From Bacteroidota bacterium (GTDB taxonomy: Bacteria; Bacteroidota; Bacteroidia; Chitinophagales; Chitinophagaceae): 64,000 nucleotides of DNA. Under the pieces are notes generated by a model. It saw only the letters and a program-made list of their open reading frames with translations, searched no databases and was not told the DNA's origin. Shown here piece by piece: positions 19,074 through 28,537 of the stretch (within the stretch, counting starts at the first letter, position 1; each line of letters begins with the position of its first letter). Position numbers and translations under genes: made by a program. Location of the stretch: assembly GCA_003175935.1 (NCBI GenBank), contig PSRI01000138.1:1-64000 (forward strand). Reading direction: 5' to 3'.

Positions 19074-19163
19074 ATGTTGAGTCCATACCATCATATCATT
19101 TCCTCCTCAACTTCAGTTCCTGTTACAGGGACAACAATTACTATTACTACAACAACCCTTTAA
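19074..19163 (+). CDS. Putative threonine operon leader peptide (attenuator)
   Basis: A 29-codon frame (ATG 19074, TAA 19161-19163) lies 93 bp upstream of thrA. Its C-terminal part is TGTTITITTTTL: of the last 12 codons seven are Thr and two are Ile, the end products of this pathway. This is the same logic as the enterobacterial thrL peptide. The stop codon sits inside a perfect inverted repeat, CAACCC-TTTAA-GGGTTG. By analogy, a ribosome stalled on Thr/Ile codons would change the folding of the downstream RNA and let thrABC be transcribed. The sequence shows the codon run and hairpin directly; the regulation is inferred. Confidence 0.72.
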   Translation: MLSPYHHIISSSTSVPVTGTTITITTTTL

Positions 19164-19169
19164 GGGTTG
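19153..19169 (+). promoter_or_regulatory. Inverted repeat at the leader-peptide stop codon
   Basis: CAACCC (19153-19158) and GGGTTG (19164-19169) form a perfect 6-bp stem around TTTAA, which contains the stop codon. No T-run follows directly, so it is more likely a pause or competing hairpin than the terminator itself. A weaker AT-only hairpin, AGATTT-AA-AAATCT, followed by a T-rich stretch, lies near 19208-19235 and could be the terminator arm. Confidence 0.5.
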
Positions 19170-19256
19170 AAACATTCCATATCAATACTTGGGCACATTG
19201 CTACATCAGATTTAAAAATCTTCATTTATTCTTATTAAACTATCAAATCACATATC

Positions 19257-21698
19257 ATGCAGGTATTAAAATTCGGCGGCACATCAGTAGGTAGCGCTGA
19301 AAATATCAGGAAGGTTATAGAAATCGTAAAAGAAAAACTGGCTAATGATAGCGCTATTGTAATTGTTTCTGCCCTGAGTGGTACAACGGATGCATTGATA
19401 CAATGTGGTGAACTCGCATCTAACGGGGATGAGCAATACAAAGACAAACTTCTGGAAATAGAACAGCGACACCTCGAAACTGCAAAGAAATTATTGCCTG
19501 TTCAACAGCAAAGTTCAGTTCTTAGCCTGGTTAAGAAAATGTGCAACGAGATGGAAGACATCTGCAATGGTGTTTTTCTCCTGGGCGAATTATCAGCCAG
19601 GACTCGCGACAGGATTGTAAGCTTCGGCGAGCTCACTTCTTCACAAATAATTTCAGCAGCATTTTTAGCATCCGGAGTAAAAACAGTCTGGAAAGATTCG
19701 CGAGAAATTATTCGCACCAATTCTGCATTCGGTCATGCAGTTGTTGACTTCCATACAACGAATCATTTAATTACTGAAGATATTAAAACAGTTAAAGAGC
19801 CATTAATCGTTGCACCGGGTTTTATTGCAAGTGATGCGAATGGTATTACTACCACTTTGGGTCGTGGTGGTTCTGACTATACAGCGGCAATATTTGCGGC
19901 AGGGGTTAACGCTTCAGTATTGGAAATATGGACAGACGTTTCGGGCATGATGACTGCCGATCCAAGATGGGTGAGCAACGCCCGGGTAATTCCTTCCATC
20001 TCTTACCAGGAGGGAATGGAACTTTCACATTTTGGTGCCAAGGTAATATATCCGCCTACTATTCAGCCGGTGATGAGTAAAGGAATTCCGGTGTGGATCA
20101 AAAATACATTTGCACCTTCTGACCATGGAACCATTATTGAAAAAAAATCGACTGGTAATGGCAAAGCCATTCGTGGCATTTCCAGCATCAACAATATTGC
20201 ACTTTTGAGCTTGGAAGGGAGTGGAATGGTTGGAGTGCCTGGATTTTCAAGGCGACTTTTTGAAGCCCTATCTGCATCGCAGATTAACGTAATCCTCATT
20301 ACGCAGGGGTCTTCTGAACATTCCATTTGTGTTGGTATCGAGTCGGCTTTTGCTGAAAGGGCCAAGGAGGCCGTGGATAATGCATTTGCCAATGAAATTG
20401 CTGTAGAAAAAGTAGAGCCTTTGGAGATTGAACAGGGACTTTCGATAGTTGCGCTTGTTGGTGAAAATATGAAAAGTCACCCCGGCGTGAGTGGAAAAAT
20501 GTTTGGTGCGCTGGGGCGAAACGGTGTTAACGTAAGAGCTATCGCCCAGGGTTCATCAGAAAGAAATATTTCTGCGGTTGTGGCTACCCGTGATGTTCGA
20601 AAGGCAATAAATGTTTTACACGAAGAATTTTTTGAAACCAGCTATAAACAGGTAAACCTTTTTGTGGTTGGAACCGGTAATGTTGGAAGCAAACTTCTTT
20701 CCCAGCTCAAACAGCAATTGCCTTATCTCGCCGATCAGCTTCGCTTAGCCGTTAGGGTCATTGGATTGGCGAACAGTCGCAAAATGGTGATAAATGATGA
20801 AGGGGTAGATCTGGCCAATTGGAAAGAACTACTTGAAGCTGGTGAAAATGCAGAACTCAATCAGTTTGTCGATCTAATCATTAGTAAGAATCTCAGGAAT
20901 GCAGTTTTTGTTGATATAACAGCAAGCGATTCCGTAGCCGGGATTTATGATCGGTTACTTCAAAAAAGCATTTCTGTTGTGGCCTGTAATAAAGTTGCAG
21001 CTTCATCAAATTACAGCTATTATAAAAAATTGAAAGACCTGGCCCGTGAATACAATTCTCAATTTCTTTTAGAAACGAATGTGGGTGCAGGTCTACCGGT
21101 AATTGGAACGCTCAATGATTTAATGAGAAGCGGTGATAAGATTAATAAAATTGAGGCGGTACTGAGCGGTACGCTGAATTTTGTATTCAATAATTATGAT
21201 GGTAGCAGAAGCTTTGCAGAAGTAGTTAAGCAGGCACAGGATGAAGGTTACACCGAACCGGATCCAAGACTTGATCTCAGTGGCAAGGATGTAATGCGTA
21301 AAATCATGATTCTTGCCAGGGAATCGGGTGAAAAGCTGGAAATGGAAGATATTAGCTGTAATGGATTCCTCCCAGATTCATGTATGCAGGGAGATGTTAC
21401 CGCTTTTTACAAAGAAATGGCAAGACACGAAGCGCATTTCAGAAAAATATACGAAGAGGCGAAATCAAAGAACTGCAAATTGAAATTTGTTGCAAAATTT
21501 GAAAATGGAAAGGCAGGAGTTGGCTTGCAGTTCATACCGCCACAGCATGATCTGTATCACCTTTATGGAAAAGACAATGTTGTTTTATTTTATACCGATA
21601 GGTATCCTGAGCAACCTTTGGTTGTGAAAGGCGCCGGCGCTGGTGCCGAAGTAACTGCTTCTGGAGTATTTGCAGATATCATTCGTGCTGCGAGGTAA
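19257..21698 (+). CDS. thrA: Bifunctional aspartokinase / homoserine dehydrogenase
   Basis: An 813-residue fusion catalysing the first and third steps from aspartate towards threonine. The kinase domain begins at the N-terminus (MQVLKFGGTSVGSAENIRK) and includes TTLGRGGSDYTAA. Two ACT-type regulatory segments follow around residues 315-460 (for example QGSSEHSICVGIES). The homoserine dehydrogenase starts near residue 465 with the Rossmann motif LFVVGTGNVGSKLL and ends with LVVKGAGAGAEVTASGVFAD. It heads the thrABC operon behind the Thr-rich leader, and thrB starts 33 bp later. Confidence 0.96.
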   Translation: MQVLKFGGTSVGSAENIRKVIEIVKEKLANDSAIVIVSALSGTTDALIQCGELASNGDEQYKDKLLEIEQRHLETAKKLLPVQQQSSVLSLVKKMCNEMEDICNGVFLLGELSARTRDRIVSFGELTSSQIISAAFLASGVKTVWKDSREIIRTNSAFGHAVVDFHTTNHLITEDIKTVKEPLIVAPGFIASDANGITTTLGRGGSDYTAAIFAAGVNASVLEIWTDVSGMMTADPRWVSNARVIPSISYQEGMELSHFGAKVIYPPTIQPVMSKGIPVWIKNTFAPSDHGTIIEKKSTGNGKAIRGISSINNIALLSLEGSGMVGVPGFSRRLFEALSASQINVILITQGSSEHSICVGIESAFAERAKEAVDNAFANEIAVEKVEPLEIEQGLSIVALVGENMKSHPGVSGKMFGALGRNGVNVRAIAQGSSERNISAVVATRDVRKAINVLHEEFFETSYKQVNLFVVGTGNVGSKLLSQLKQQLPYLADQLRLAVRVIGLANSRKMVINDEGVDLANWKELLEAGENAELNQFVDLIISKNLRNAVFVDITASDSVAGIYDRLLQKSISVVACNKVAASSNYSYYKKLKDLAREYNSQFLLETNVGAGLPVIGTLNDLMRSGDKINKIEAVLSGTLNFVFNNYDGSRSFAEVVKQAQDEGYTEPDPRLDLSGKDVMRKIMILARESGEKLEMEDISCNGFLPDSCMQGDVTAFYKEMARHEAHFRKIYEEAKSKNCKLKFVAKFENGKAGVGLQFIPPQHDLYHLYGKDNVVLFYTDRYPEQPLVVKGAGAGAEVTASGVFADIIRAAR

Positions 21699-21731
21699 AT
21701 ACAATTCAATCAGGCTAAGAAAATTATTAGA

Positions 21732-22652
21732 ATGGAACAGGTAAAAATTTTGTCTCCGGCGACTGTTGCCAATTTGGTTTGTGGATTTGATATCCTCGGC
21801 CTCGCGTTGAACGAGCCGCACGATATCATGTCCATACGGAGAATCGATGCTCCGGAAGTAGAAATAAAAAATTTAGACTCTTTCGGATTGCCTGCGGAAG
21901 CATCAAAAAATGTTGCAGGAGTTGCGTTGCTCGCAATGATGGAGAAATTAGATGACGGGAGGGGATTTGAAATTGCAATAGAGAAAAAAATTATGCCCGG
22001 GAGCGGAATAGGTTCCAGCGCGGCAAGTGCTGCAGGTGCAGTAGTTGCAGCAAATAAGTTGCTGGGAAACATATTCTCCAATGAGGACCTGGTTCAATTC
22101 GCAATGAATGGAGAAAAGCTCGCTTCAGGAGTTAAGCATGCCGACAATATCGCGCCCTGTATTTATGGCGGCATCACTTTAATCCGGAGCATTCATCCTT
22201 TGGACATTGTTTCTATAGCGCCTCCACCATTATTTGTAACCATTGTGCATCCTCAAATTGAAGTGCGCACTTCCGATGCAAGACAAATTTTGCGCAAACA
22301 AATATTGCTTAAGGATGCAATCAGACAGTGGGGAAATATTGGAGGTTTAATTACGGGTTTGATGAAAGGTGACTATGAATTGATAGGCAGGTCACTTGAA
22401 GATGTTATCATAGAACCGGTGAGAAGCATTTTAATTCCGGCTTTTAACGAAGTAAAGTTTAAATGCAAAGAAGCTGGAGCATTGGGCGGTGGAATCTCAG
22501 GCTCGGGGCCTTCCATCTTCATGTTGAGCACAAATGAAAAAACCGCAAGAAATGTTGAAGCCGCCATGATTGAGGTATATACCAAAGAAGGAATCGAATT
22601 TCATACTCACGTCACAACCGTAAATACAGAAGGTGTGCGGGTTGCAAATTGA
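21732..22652 (+). CDS. thrB: Homoserine kinase
   Basis: A 306-residue GHMP kinase that phosphorylates homoserine. The ATP-binding motif is MPGSGIGSSAASAAGAVV near residue 91. The C-terminal GHMP signature is LGGGISGSGPSIFMLS. The N-terminus, VKILSPATVANLVCGFDILG, is typical of the family. It is placed between thrA and thrC in the order of the pathway and is surely cotranscribed. Confidence 0.95.
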   Translation: MEQVKILSPATVANLVCGFDILGLALNEPHDIMSIRRIDAPEVEIKNLDSFGLPAEASKNVAGVALLAMMEKLDDGRGFEIAIEKKIMPGSGIGSSAASAAGAVVAANKLLGNIFSNEDLVQFAMNGEKLASGVKHADNIAPCIYGGITLIRSIHPLDIVSIAPPPLFVTIVHPQIEVRTSDARQILRKQILLKDAIRQWGNIGGLITGLMKGDYELIGRSLEDVIIEPVRSILIPAFNEVKFKCKEAGALGGGISGSGPSIFMLSTNEKTARNVEAAMIEVYTKEGIEFHTHVTTVNTEGVRVAN

Positions 22653-22716
22653 AAAATCATTTTCGTTTGGTCTGGACCGTACTGCATTTATGGGCGGACC
22701 TCATAAAATAATTGGA

Positions 22717-24030
22717 ATGAAGTATTATAGTCTAAATCATAAATCAGAACCAGTCAGTTTCAGAGAAGCTACCATTTTAGGCCAGGCGCCAGATAAAGGT
22801 TTATATTTTCCTGAACAAATTCCGAGAGTAAATCAAAATCTCATCAGCAATATTCATGATTTTTCAAATGAGGAAATTGCATTTTCTGTGATGCAACCAT
22901 ACCTGGGAGATGAAATGCCTGAAGAGATGCTCAGAAAAATTGTCAATGAAACCATTGACTTTCCAATTCCACTTATTCCTGTAACGGGAAATATTTTCTC
23001 CCTCGAACTCTTTCATGGTCCTACGCTTGCATTTAAAGACGTAGGGGCCAGGTTTATGAGCAGATGTCTCGGGTATTTTGCAGTTAAGAATGCGGGAAAG
23101 ATCACCGTTCTCGTTGCAACGTCAGGAGATACCGGTGGTGCTGTAGCGAATGGGTTTTATGGTGTAGATGGAGTAGAAGTGGTAATTCTGTATCCCGCTG
23201 GTAAAGTAAGTTCTGTTCAGGAAAAGCAACTCACTACACTCGGTAAAAATATTCATGCACTGGAGGTATCCGGTACGTTTGATGATTGTCAGCACCTGGT
23301 GAAACAGGCTTTTGCCGACAAAGATTTAACGCAAACTTTGTCACTTACCTCTGCAAATTCGATTAATGTTGCCCGTTGGCTTCCGCAGCAATTATATTAT
23401 TTCCTTGCCTATAAAAGATGGCCGGTTGCGGATCAGGCACCTGTGTTTAGTGTTCCCAGTGGCAATTTTGGAAATATATGCGCAGGAATGCTGGCGAGTA
23501 TATCGGGACTACCGGTAAAACATTTTATTGCGGCATGCAATGCCAATGACGTGGTGCCTAATTATTTGGTGGATGGACAGTTTATTGCTAAAACTGCTGT
23601 TCAAACAATTTCTAATGCAATGGACGTTGCAAATCCAAGCAATTTTGTTCGTGTGATGCAACTATTCGATCAAAATTTTTTCAAACTAAAAGAAAAATTG
23701 ACTGCTTATTCTGTATCAGACGGCGAAACGAGGGAAGCCATCAAAAAAGTAAAAATTGAAAGAGGATATCTTCTGGATCCGCATGGAGCCGTAGGCTATA
23801 TTTCTTTAGATCGTTACCTCGAATCAAACCCCGGATTGAAAGGAATTTTTCTTGAGACAGCGCATCCAGTTAAATTCCTTGATGTAGTTGAACCTATAAC
23901 CGGTGAAAAAATACAGGTGCCTTCCACCGTGGCATCGATTTTGCCAAAGCAGAAAAATAGCCATTTGATGAATGCTGATTATGGGGAACTCAAAGAGTTC
24001 CTTACACAATCGGATGTTTTCAAAAATTGA
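22717..24030 (+). CDS. thrC: Threonine synthase
   Basis: A 437-residue PLP enzyme that converts O-phosphohomoserine to threonine. The N-terminal MKYYSLNHKSEPVSFREA is the family opening, so ATG 22717 is chosen. In-frame starts at 22633 (overlapping thrB) and 22690 would add unrelated residues. The PLP lysine is in GPTLAFKDVGARFM, and ATSGDTGGAVANGF is the phosphate-binding loop. It is the last gene of the operon. I see no good terminator in the 80 bp before the next gene. Confidence 0.95.
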   Translation: MKYYSLNHKSEPVSFREATILGQAPDKGLYFPEQIPRVNQNLISNIHDFSNEEIAFSVMQPYLGDEMPEEMLRKIVNETIDFPIPLIPVTGNIFSLELFHGPTLAFKDVGARFMSRCLGYFAVKNAGKITVLVATSGDTGGAVANGFYGVDGVEVVILYPAGKVSSVQEKQLTTLGKNIHALEVSGTFDDCQHLVKQAFADKDLTQTLSLTSANSINVARWLPQQLYYFLAYKRWPVADQAPVFSVPSGNFGNICAGMLASISGLPVKHFIAACNANDVVPNYLVDGQFIAKTAVQTISNAMDVANPSNFVRVMQLFDQNFFKLKEKLTAYSVSDGETREAIKKVKIERGYLLDPHGAVGYISLDRYLESNPGLKGIFLETAHPVKFLDVVEPITGEKIQVPSTVASILPKQKNSHLMNADYGELKEFLTQSDVFKN

Positions 24031-24110
24031 AACTAATTTAAGACGGTTTTGTACGATTTCGTTAACTGGCGAACTGAATTCTTTCGATATTTGCAGAAGA
24101 TGAAAGGCAT

Positions 24111-24680
24111 ATGCACGAAATCGAACCATTCTATAATTGGCGCCATTTGTATACTGCGGAAACAGACGAATTTTCGCCTTTTTTCGGAAGGGAGTATAGT
24201 GAGTTTGAATATTCGCAAACAGTATATAATTACTATATCCATCCTCAATGGGATGAATTCGGTTCGCGCACCCTTTACATGAAAATCCTGTATGCAGATT
24301 ATGAACAGGGATTTGTTATTATTGAATTGATTGGAGAGTGGAACGATGCTATTGAAAACGATATCATGACCCTGAGAAGGGAAGTAACAGATTTTTTGTT
24401 TACTGAAGGCATCACAAAATTCATATTGATAGCTGAGAATGTGCTTAATTTCCATAGTAGCGATGACAGTTATTACGAGGACTGGTTCCAGGAATTAGAG
24501 GATGAAAATGGGTGGGTTGTGATATTAAACATGCCGGAACAATCCCAGCACGATTTCAGAAAGGCACATTTGGATCGATATGTCGAATTATTAGAATATC
24601 TTAACTGGCGAACATTACAGCCTCAACATTTGTTTAATATCATAGACAACCACGTGAGCAAGCGATTGCCGGAAGATTGA
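24111..24680 (+). CDS. Conserved-looking hypothetical protein, 189 aa
   Basis: An acidic, aromatic-rich soluble protein with no signal peptide or membrane segment. It contains alternating strand-like stretches (FVIIELIGEWNDAIENDI, TKFILIAENVLNF, GWVVILNMP) that suggest an alpha/beta fold with a small domain near residues 60-150. It begins with MHEIEPFYNWRHLYTAETDE and ends with NHVSKRLPED. I do not recognise a family with certainty. It sits between thrC and sdhC in the same direction, 80 bp after thrC, and could ride on the thr transcript. Function unknown. Confidence 0.7.
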   Translation: MHEIEPFYNWRHLYTAETDEFSPFFGREYSEFEYSQTVYNYYIHPQWDEFGSRTLYMKILYADYEQGFVIIELIGEWNDAIENDIMTLRREVTDFLFTEGITKFILIAENVLNFHSSDDSYYEDWFQELEDENGWVVILNMPEQSQHDFRKAHLDRYVELLEYLNWRTLQPQHLFNIIDNHVSKRLPED

Positions 24681-24856
24681 TCCAATTTGAACTTGCATAG
24701 CTTTTAGCCGCTTATAACTTTCACTTTCGAAATTCTCTAAACGTACTTGCATTAAATTTTCTGTCCTTTAATCAGGATAAAAAATGCATTAAACTGATTT
24801 TAATGAGCGTTCGTGCTTTATTTTTGTGCCCGAATCTCCAAATCTCTTCTACTACT

Positions 24857-25564
24857 ATGACTTGGAAACATATTTTCACTTCATCCATTGGCAAGAAATT
24901 GGTGATGGGTCTGTCTGGTCTTTTTCTCATTACATTCCTTATAATTCATGCCGGTGTCAATGCCTGTATTTGGGCATTTGACCATGGAGAAATGTTTAAT
25001 AAAGCAGCCCATTTCATGGGGTCCACGGTGGTAGTGAGAATTATTGAAATAGGCCTGTTTGCTGGTTTTTTTGTTCATATCATACAGGGCTACGTGCTGG
25101 AAGTACAAAATCGCTCCACGCGAAAAATAGGATATGAAGTAAAAATGGGAAACAAGGGAAGTAAATGGTACAGCAGAAGTATGGGGCTTCTTGGTACACT
25201 CATTCTCCTTTTTTTAATCCTGCATATCTATCATTTTTGGACACCCAGCAGGTTGGGCGGGCTTTGGAATATCAAACCCCTACAACCTGTTTCATACGAA
25301 GGTGGAAAAGAAATTCATAATCTGTATGCCGAAATGATCGCCGTTTTTAGCGATAATCTTTTGGTTGTTGTGATTTATATCCTTGGATGTATTTCCCTTG
25401 CATTTCACCTGTTACATGGATTTCAAAGTGCTTTCCGCACATTGGGATTGCACAATCAAAAATTTGTTCCACTGGTGAAAGGAACAGGCGCTGCATTTGC
25501 AATTATCGTTTCTGTGGTATTTGCGCTGATGCCTATTAGCATTTATTTAAAATGGGTGGATTGA
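24857..25564 (+). CDS. sdhC: Succinate dehydrogenase cytochrome b subunit
   Basis: A 235-residue integral membrane protein with five hydrophobic helices, the single-anchor type of succinate:quinone oxidoreductase. Histidines in helices, as in FLIIHAGVNA, GFFVHIIQGYVLEVQNR and FHLLHGFQSAFR, are candidate haem b ligands. The start ATG 24857 (MTWKHIFTSSIGKKLVMGLSG) matches the family. The in-frame ATG at 24803 adds 18 unrelated residues. It is the first gene of sdhCAB, and sdhA starts 60 bp on. Confidence 0.92.
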   Translation: MTWKHIFTSSIGKKLVMGLSGLFLITFLIIHAGVNACIWAFDHGEMFNKAAHFMGSTVVVRIIEIGLFAGFFVHIIQGYVLEVQNRSTRKIGYEVKMGNKGSKWYSRSMGLLGTLILLFLILHIYHFWTPSRLGGLWNIKPLQPVSYEGGKEIHNLYAEMIAVFSDNLLVVVIYILGCISLAFHLLHGFQSAFRTLGLHNQKFVPLVKGTGAAFAIIVSVVFALMPISIYLKWVD

Positions 25565-25624
25565 TTGAGACATTGAGGTTGTTCATTTAATCAAGAATTT
25601 GTTTTATCAACAAATAAATCTCTT

Positions 25625-27598
25625 ATGCTGAATTCGAAAATTCCTGCAGGGCCTCTCGAAAACAAGTGGAAGAACTACAAAGCAACCTGCAAACTGGTAA
25701 ATCCTGCCAACAAAAGAAAAATGGAAATCATTGTGGTTGGAACAGGTCTTGCAGGTGCATCAGCCGCTGCATCCCTTGGAGAATTGGGTTATAAAGTGAA
25801 AGCCTATTGCTTTCAGGATTCCCCTCGCAGAGCACATTCTATTGCAGCCCAGGGTGGAATTAATGCAGCCAAGAATTATCAAAATGATGGCGATTCAGTA
25901 TTCAGACTATTCTACGATACCATTAAAGGTGGAGATTATCGCTCGCGTGAAGGCAACGTTTATAGGTTGGCAGAAGTGAGTGCAAGCATCATTGACCAGT
26001 GCGTTGCCCAGGGTGTACCTTTTGCCAGAGAATATGGAGGACTGCTCAGCAATCGCTCTTTCGGAGGAACACAGGTCCAGAGAACTTTTTACGCTGCAGG
26101 ACAAACAGGTCAGCAGTTGTTGATAGGAGCATACCAGGCTTTGGAAAGACAGGTTGCCCTCGGAAATGTTACGATGTACAGTCGCCATGAAATGCTGGAC
26201 CTTGTTACTATTGATGGTAAGGCGCGGGGAATTATTTGCAGAAACCTCATCACCGGAGAACTCGAACGCCATTTCGGTCATGCAGTGCTGTTATGTAGCG
26301 GTGGTTATGGCAACGTATTTTATCTTTCAACTAATGCCATGGGCTGTAACGTTACTGCCGCATGGAAAGCACATAAGAAGGGAGCTTATTTTGGCAATCC
26401 TTGTTTCACACAAATTCATCCGACATGCATACCGGTAACTGGTGATCATCAGTCAAAACTTACACTGATGTCGGAGAGCTTAAGGAATGATGGAAGAATC
26501 TGGGTTCCCAAAAAGCAGGGCGATTCCCGAAAAGCAAAAGATATTCCGGAAGACGAAAGGGACTATTACCTGGAAAGAAGATATCCCGCATTTGGTAACC
26601 TTGTTCCACGCGATGTGGCATCAAGGGCCGCAAAGGAGAGATGTGATGCGGGCTATGGTGTAGGGAGTTCCAGGCAGGCAGTATTTCTCGACTATGCAGC
26701 AGCTATTGAACGCTATGGCAAAATAGAAGCTGGTAAACAGGCTATGGATCATGCCGATCATGATACTATTGTGAAAATGGGGAAGGATGTGGTAAAAGAG
26801 AAATATGGTAATCTCTTCGATATGTACGAAAAGATCACCGGTGAAAATCCATATGAAGTGCCAATGAGAATTTATCCCGCCGTGCACTATACAATGGGTG
26901 GACTTTGGGTTAACTATGAACTCATGACCAATATTCCCGGCTTATACTGCCTGGGTGAAGCGAATTTTTCGGACCATGGTGCAAACCGTCTCGGTGCTTC
27001 TGCCTTAATGCAGGGTCTGGCCGATGGATACTTCGTGATTCCATATACGATTGGTAATTATCTGGCCGATGAAATCAGAACTGCAGCTATTCCAACAGAT
27101 CACCCCGCTTTTGCAGAGACGGAAAATAAAGTGAAAGACCGCATTAATTCCCTCATGAACATCAAGGGTAACCGAAGCGTTGAAAGTTTCCATAAAAGGC
27201 TCGGAAAAATTATGTGGGATAAATGCGGAATGGCGAGGAATGCTCAGGGCCTGAAAGAAGCGGTTGAAGAAATAAGGGCACTGAAAAATGAATTCTGGAG
27301 CGATGTAAAAATTCCAGGAGGAATTAATGAACTTAATCCGGAATTGGATAAAGCCAATCGTGTTGCAGATTTTATCGAGCTCGGAGAATTAATGTGCCTG
27401 GATGCACTCGATAGAAATGAAAGTTGTGGAGGCCACTTCCGCGAGGAGTTTCAAACAGAAGAAGGTGAAGCATTGAGACAGGATGATAAATACATGTTTG
27501 TTTCTGCATGGGAATATAAAGGCGATAACAAATGGGATCTGCACAAAGAAGAACTCAATTACGAAGTGGTGAAACCCAGTCAAAGAAGCTATAAATAA
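25625..27598 (+). CDS. sdhA: Succinate dehydrogenase flavoprotein subunit
   Basis: A 657-residue flavoprotein that oxidises succinate to fumarate. The FAD Rossmann motif is [19 protein letters not shown]. The His that covalently carries FAD in this family is in [18 protein letters not shown]. The substrate and FAD contacts include [13 protein letters not shown] and [20 protein letters not shown]. The C-terminal fumarate reductase domain ends in SQRSYK. Size and motifs fit the Bacteroidetes/epsilon type that works with a one-subunit membrane anchor. Confidence 0.96.
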   Translation: MLNSKIPAGPLENKWKNYKATCKLVNPANKRKMEIIVVGTGLAGASAAASLGELGYKVKAYCFQDSPRRAHSIAAQGGINAAKNYQNDGDSVFRLFYDTIKGGDYRSREGNVYRLAEVSASIIDQCVAQGVPFAREYGGLLSNRSFGGTQVQRTFYAAGQTGQQLLIGAYQALERQVALGNVTMYSRHEMLDLVTIDGKARGIICRNLITGELERHFGHAVLLCSGGYGNVFYLSTNAMGCNVTAAWKAHKKGAYFGNPCFTQIHPTCIPVTGDHQSKLTLMSESLRNDGRIWVPKKQGDSRKAKDIPEDERDYYLERRYPAFGNLVPRDVASRAAKERCDAGYGVGSSRQAVFLDYAAAIERYGKIEAGKQAMDHADHDTIVKMGKDVVKEKYGNLFDMYEKITGENPYEVPMRIYPAVHYTMGGLWVNYELMTNIPGLYCLGEANFSDHGANRLGASALMQGLADGYFVIPYTIGNYLADEIRTAAIPTDHPAFAETENKVKDRINSLMNIKGNRSVESFHKRLGKIMWDKCGMARNAQGLKEAVEEIRALKNEFWSDVKIPGGINELNPELDKANRVADFIELGELMCLDALDRNESCGGHFREEFQTEEGEALRQDDKYMFVSAWEYKGDNKWDLHKEELNYEVVKPSQRSYK

Positions 27599-27645
27599 AT
27601 TCAACGCAAAGAATCTATCTAAACAAAATATTTCGATCAGATAAT

Positions 27646-28410
27646 ATGGAACACTATACAATGAACCTGACTTTGAAAGTCTGGAGACAGAAAAACAAGA
27701 ATGACAGGGGAGGTTTCATTACTTACAAAGTGAAGGATATTTCTTCTGAAATGTCTTTTTTGGAAATGTTCGATGTTTTGAATGAAAGACTTATTGAAGA
27801 AAGTGAGGAACCCATTGCCTTTGATCACGATTGTCGCGAAGGAATTTGCGGGATGTGTTCCATGTATATTAACGGAAGACCTCATGGACCCTGGGAGGGT
27901 ACAACTACATGTCAGCTTCACATGAGAGCATTTAAGGACGGGGACACCATTGTGGTTGAGCCTTGGAGGGCAAATTCATTTCCTGTAATTAAGGATTTGA
28001 TTGTAGATAGAACTTCTTTTGACAGGATCATTCAGGCAGGAGGTTTTATTTCTGTGAATACAGGTAATGCTGTAGATGGAAACAGCATTCCTATTGAAAA
28101 AGCAAAGGCAGATGATTCTTTTGCGGCAGCAGCATGCATCGGTTGCGGCGCTTGTGTCGCGGCCTGCAAAAACAGCTCCGCGATGTTGTTTGTGAGCGCA
28201 AAAGTTTCTCATTTGGCTTTATTGCCCCAGGGTGAACCAGAAAAGAAGACACGCGTTTTGAATATGATTGCGCAAATGGACAAAGAAGGCTTTGGCGGTT
28301 GCACCAATACTGGCGCCTGCGAGGCGGTTTGTCCAAAGGAAATTTCACTTGATAATATAGCCCGCCTAAACCAGGAATTTATAGGGGCTTCGGTAAAGAC
28401 AGGAAAATAA
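27646..28410 (+). CDS. sdhB: Succinate dehydrogenase iron-sulfur subunit
   Basis: A 254-residue subunit carrying electrons from FAD to quinone. The [2Fe-2S] cysteines are in [16 protein letters not shown] plus a later TTCQLHM. The ferredoxin-type cluster cysteines are in [15 protein letters not shown] and [15 protein letters not shown]. It is the last gene of sdhCAB, 47 bp after sdhA, and is followed within 20 bp by a strong terminator. Confidence 0.96.
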   Translation: MEHYTMNLTLKVWRQKNKNDRGGFITYKVKDISSEMSFLEMFDVLNERLIEESEEPIAFDHDCREGICGMCSMYINGRPHGPWEGTTTCQLHMRAFKDGDTIVVEPWRANSFPVIKDLIVDRTSFDRIIQAGGFISVNTGNAVDGNSIPIEKAKADDSFAAAACIGCGACVAACKNSSAMLFVSAKVSHLALLPQGEPEKKTRVLNMIAQMDKEGFGGCTNTGACEAVCPKEISLDNIARLNQEFIGASVKTGK

Positions 28411-28428
28411 AATGATCTTCCAATATTA

Positions 28429-28453
28429 GCCCCTGATTTCAGGGGCATTTTTA
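28429..28453 (+). terminator. Rho-independent terminator after sdhB
   Basis: GCCCCTG (28429-28435) and CAGGGGC (28440-28446) form a GC-rich 7-bp stem with an ATTT loop, followed by ATTTTTAT. It ends the sdh operon. Confidence 0.9.
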
Positions 28454-28537
28454 TGCCCTAAAAGCAGCGTTAACGGCCATTTTAGCGTTGATAAACAATA
28501 AATTCTAATTTTAGGCATTGTTAGAAAAAAAGAAGGA

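Noticed and set aside
22633-22716. Longer thrC start overlapping thrB
   Set aside because: The added residues are unlike threonine synthase, and ATG 22717 begins the conserved N-terminus.
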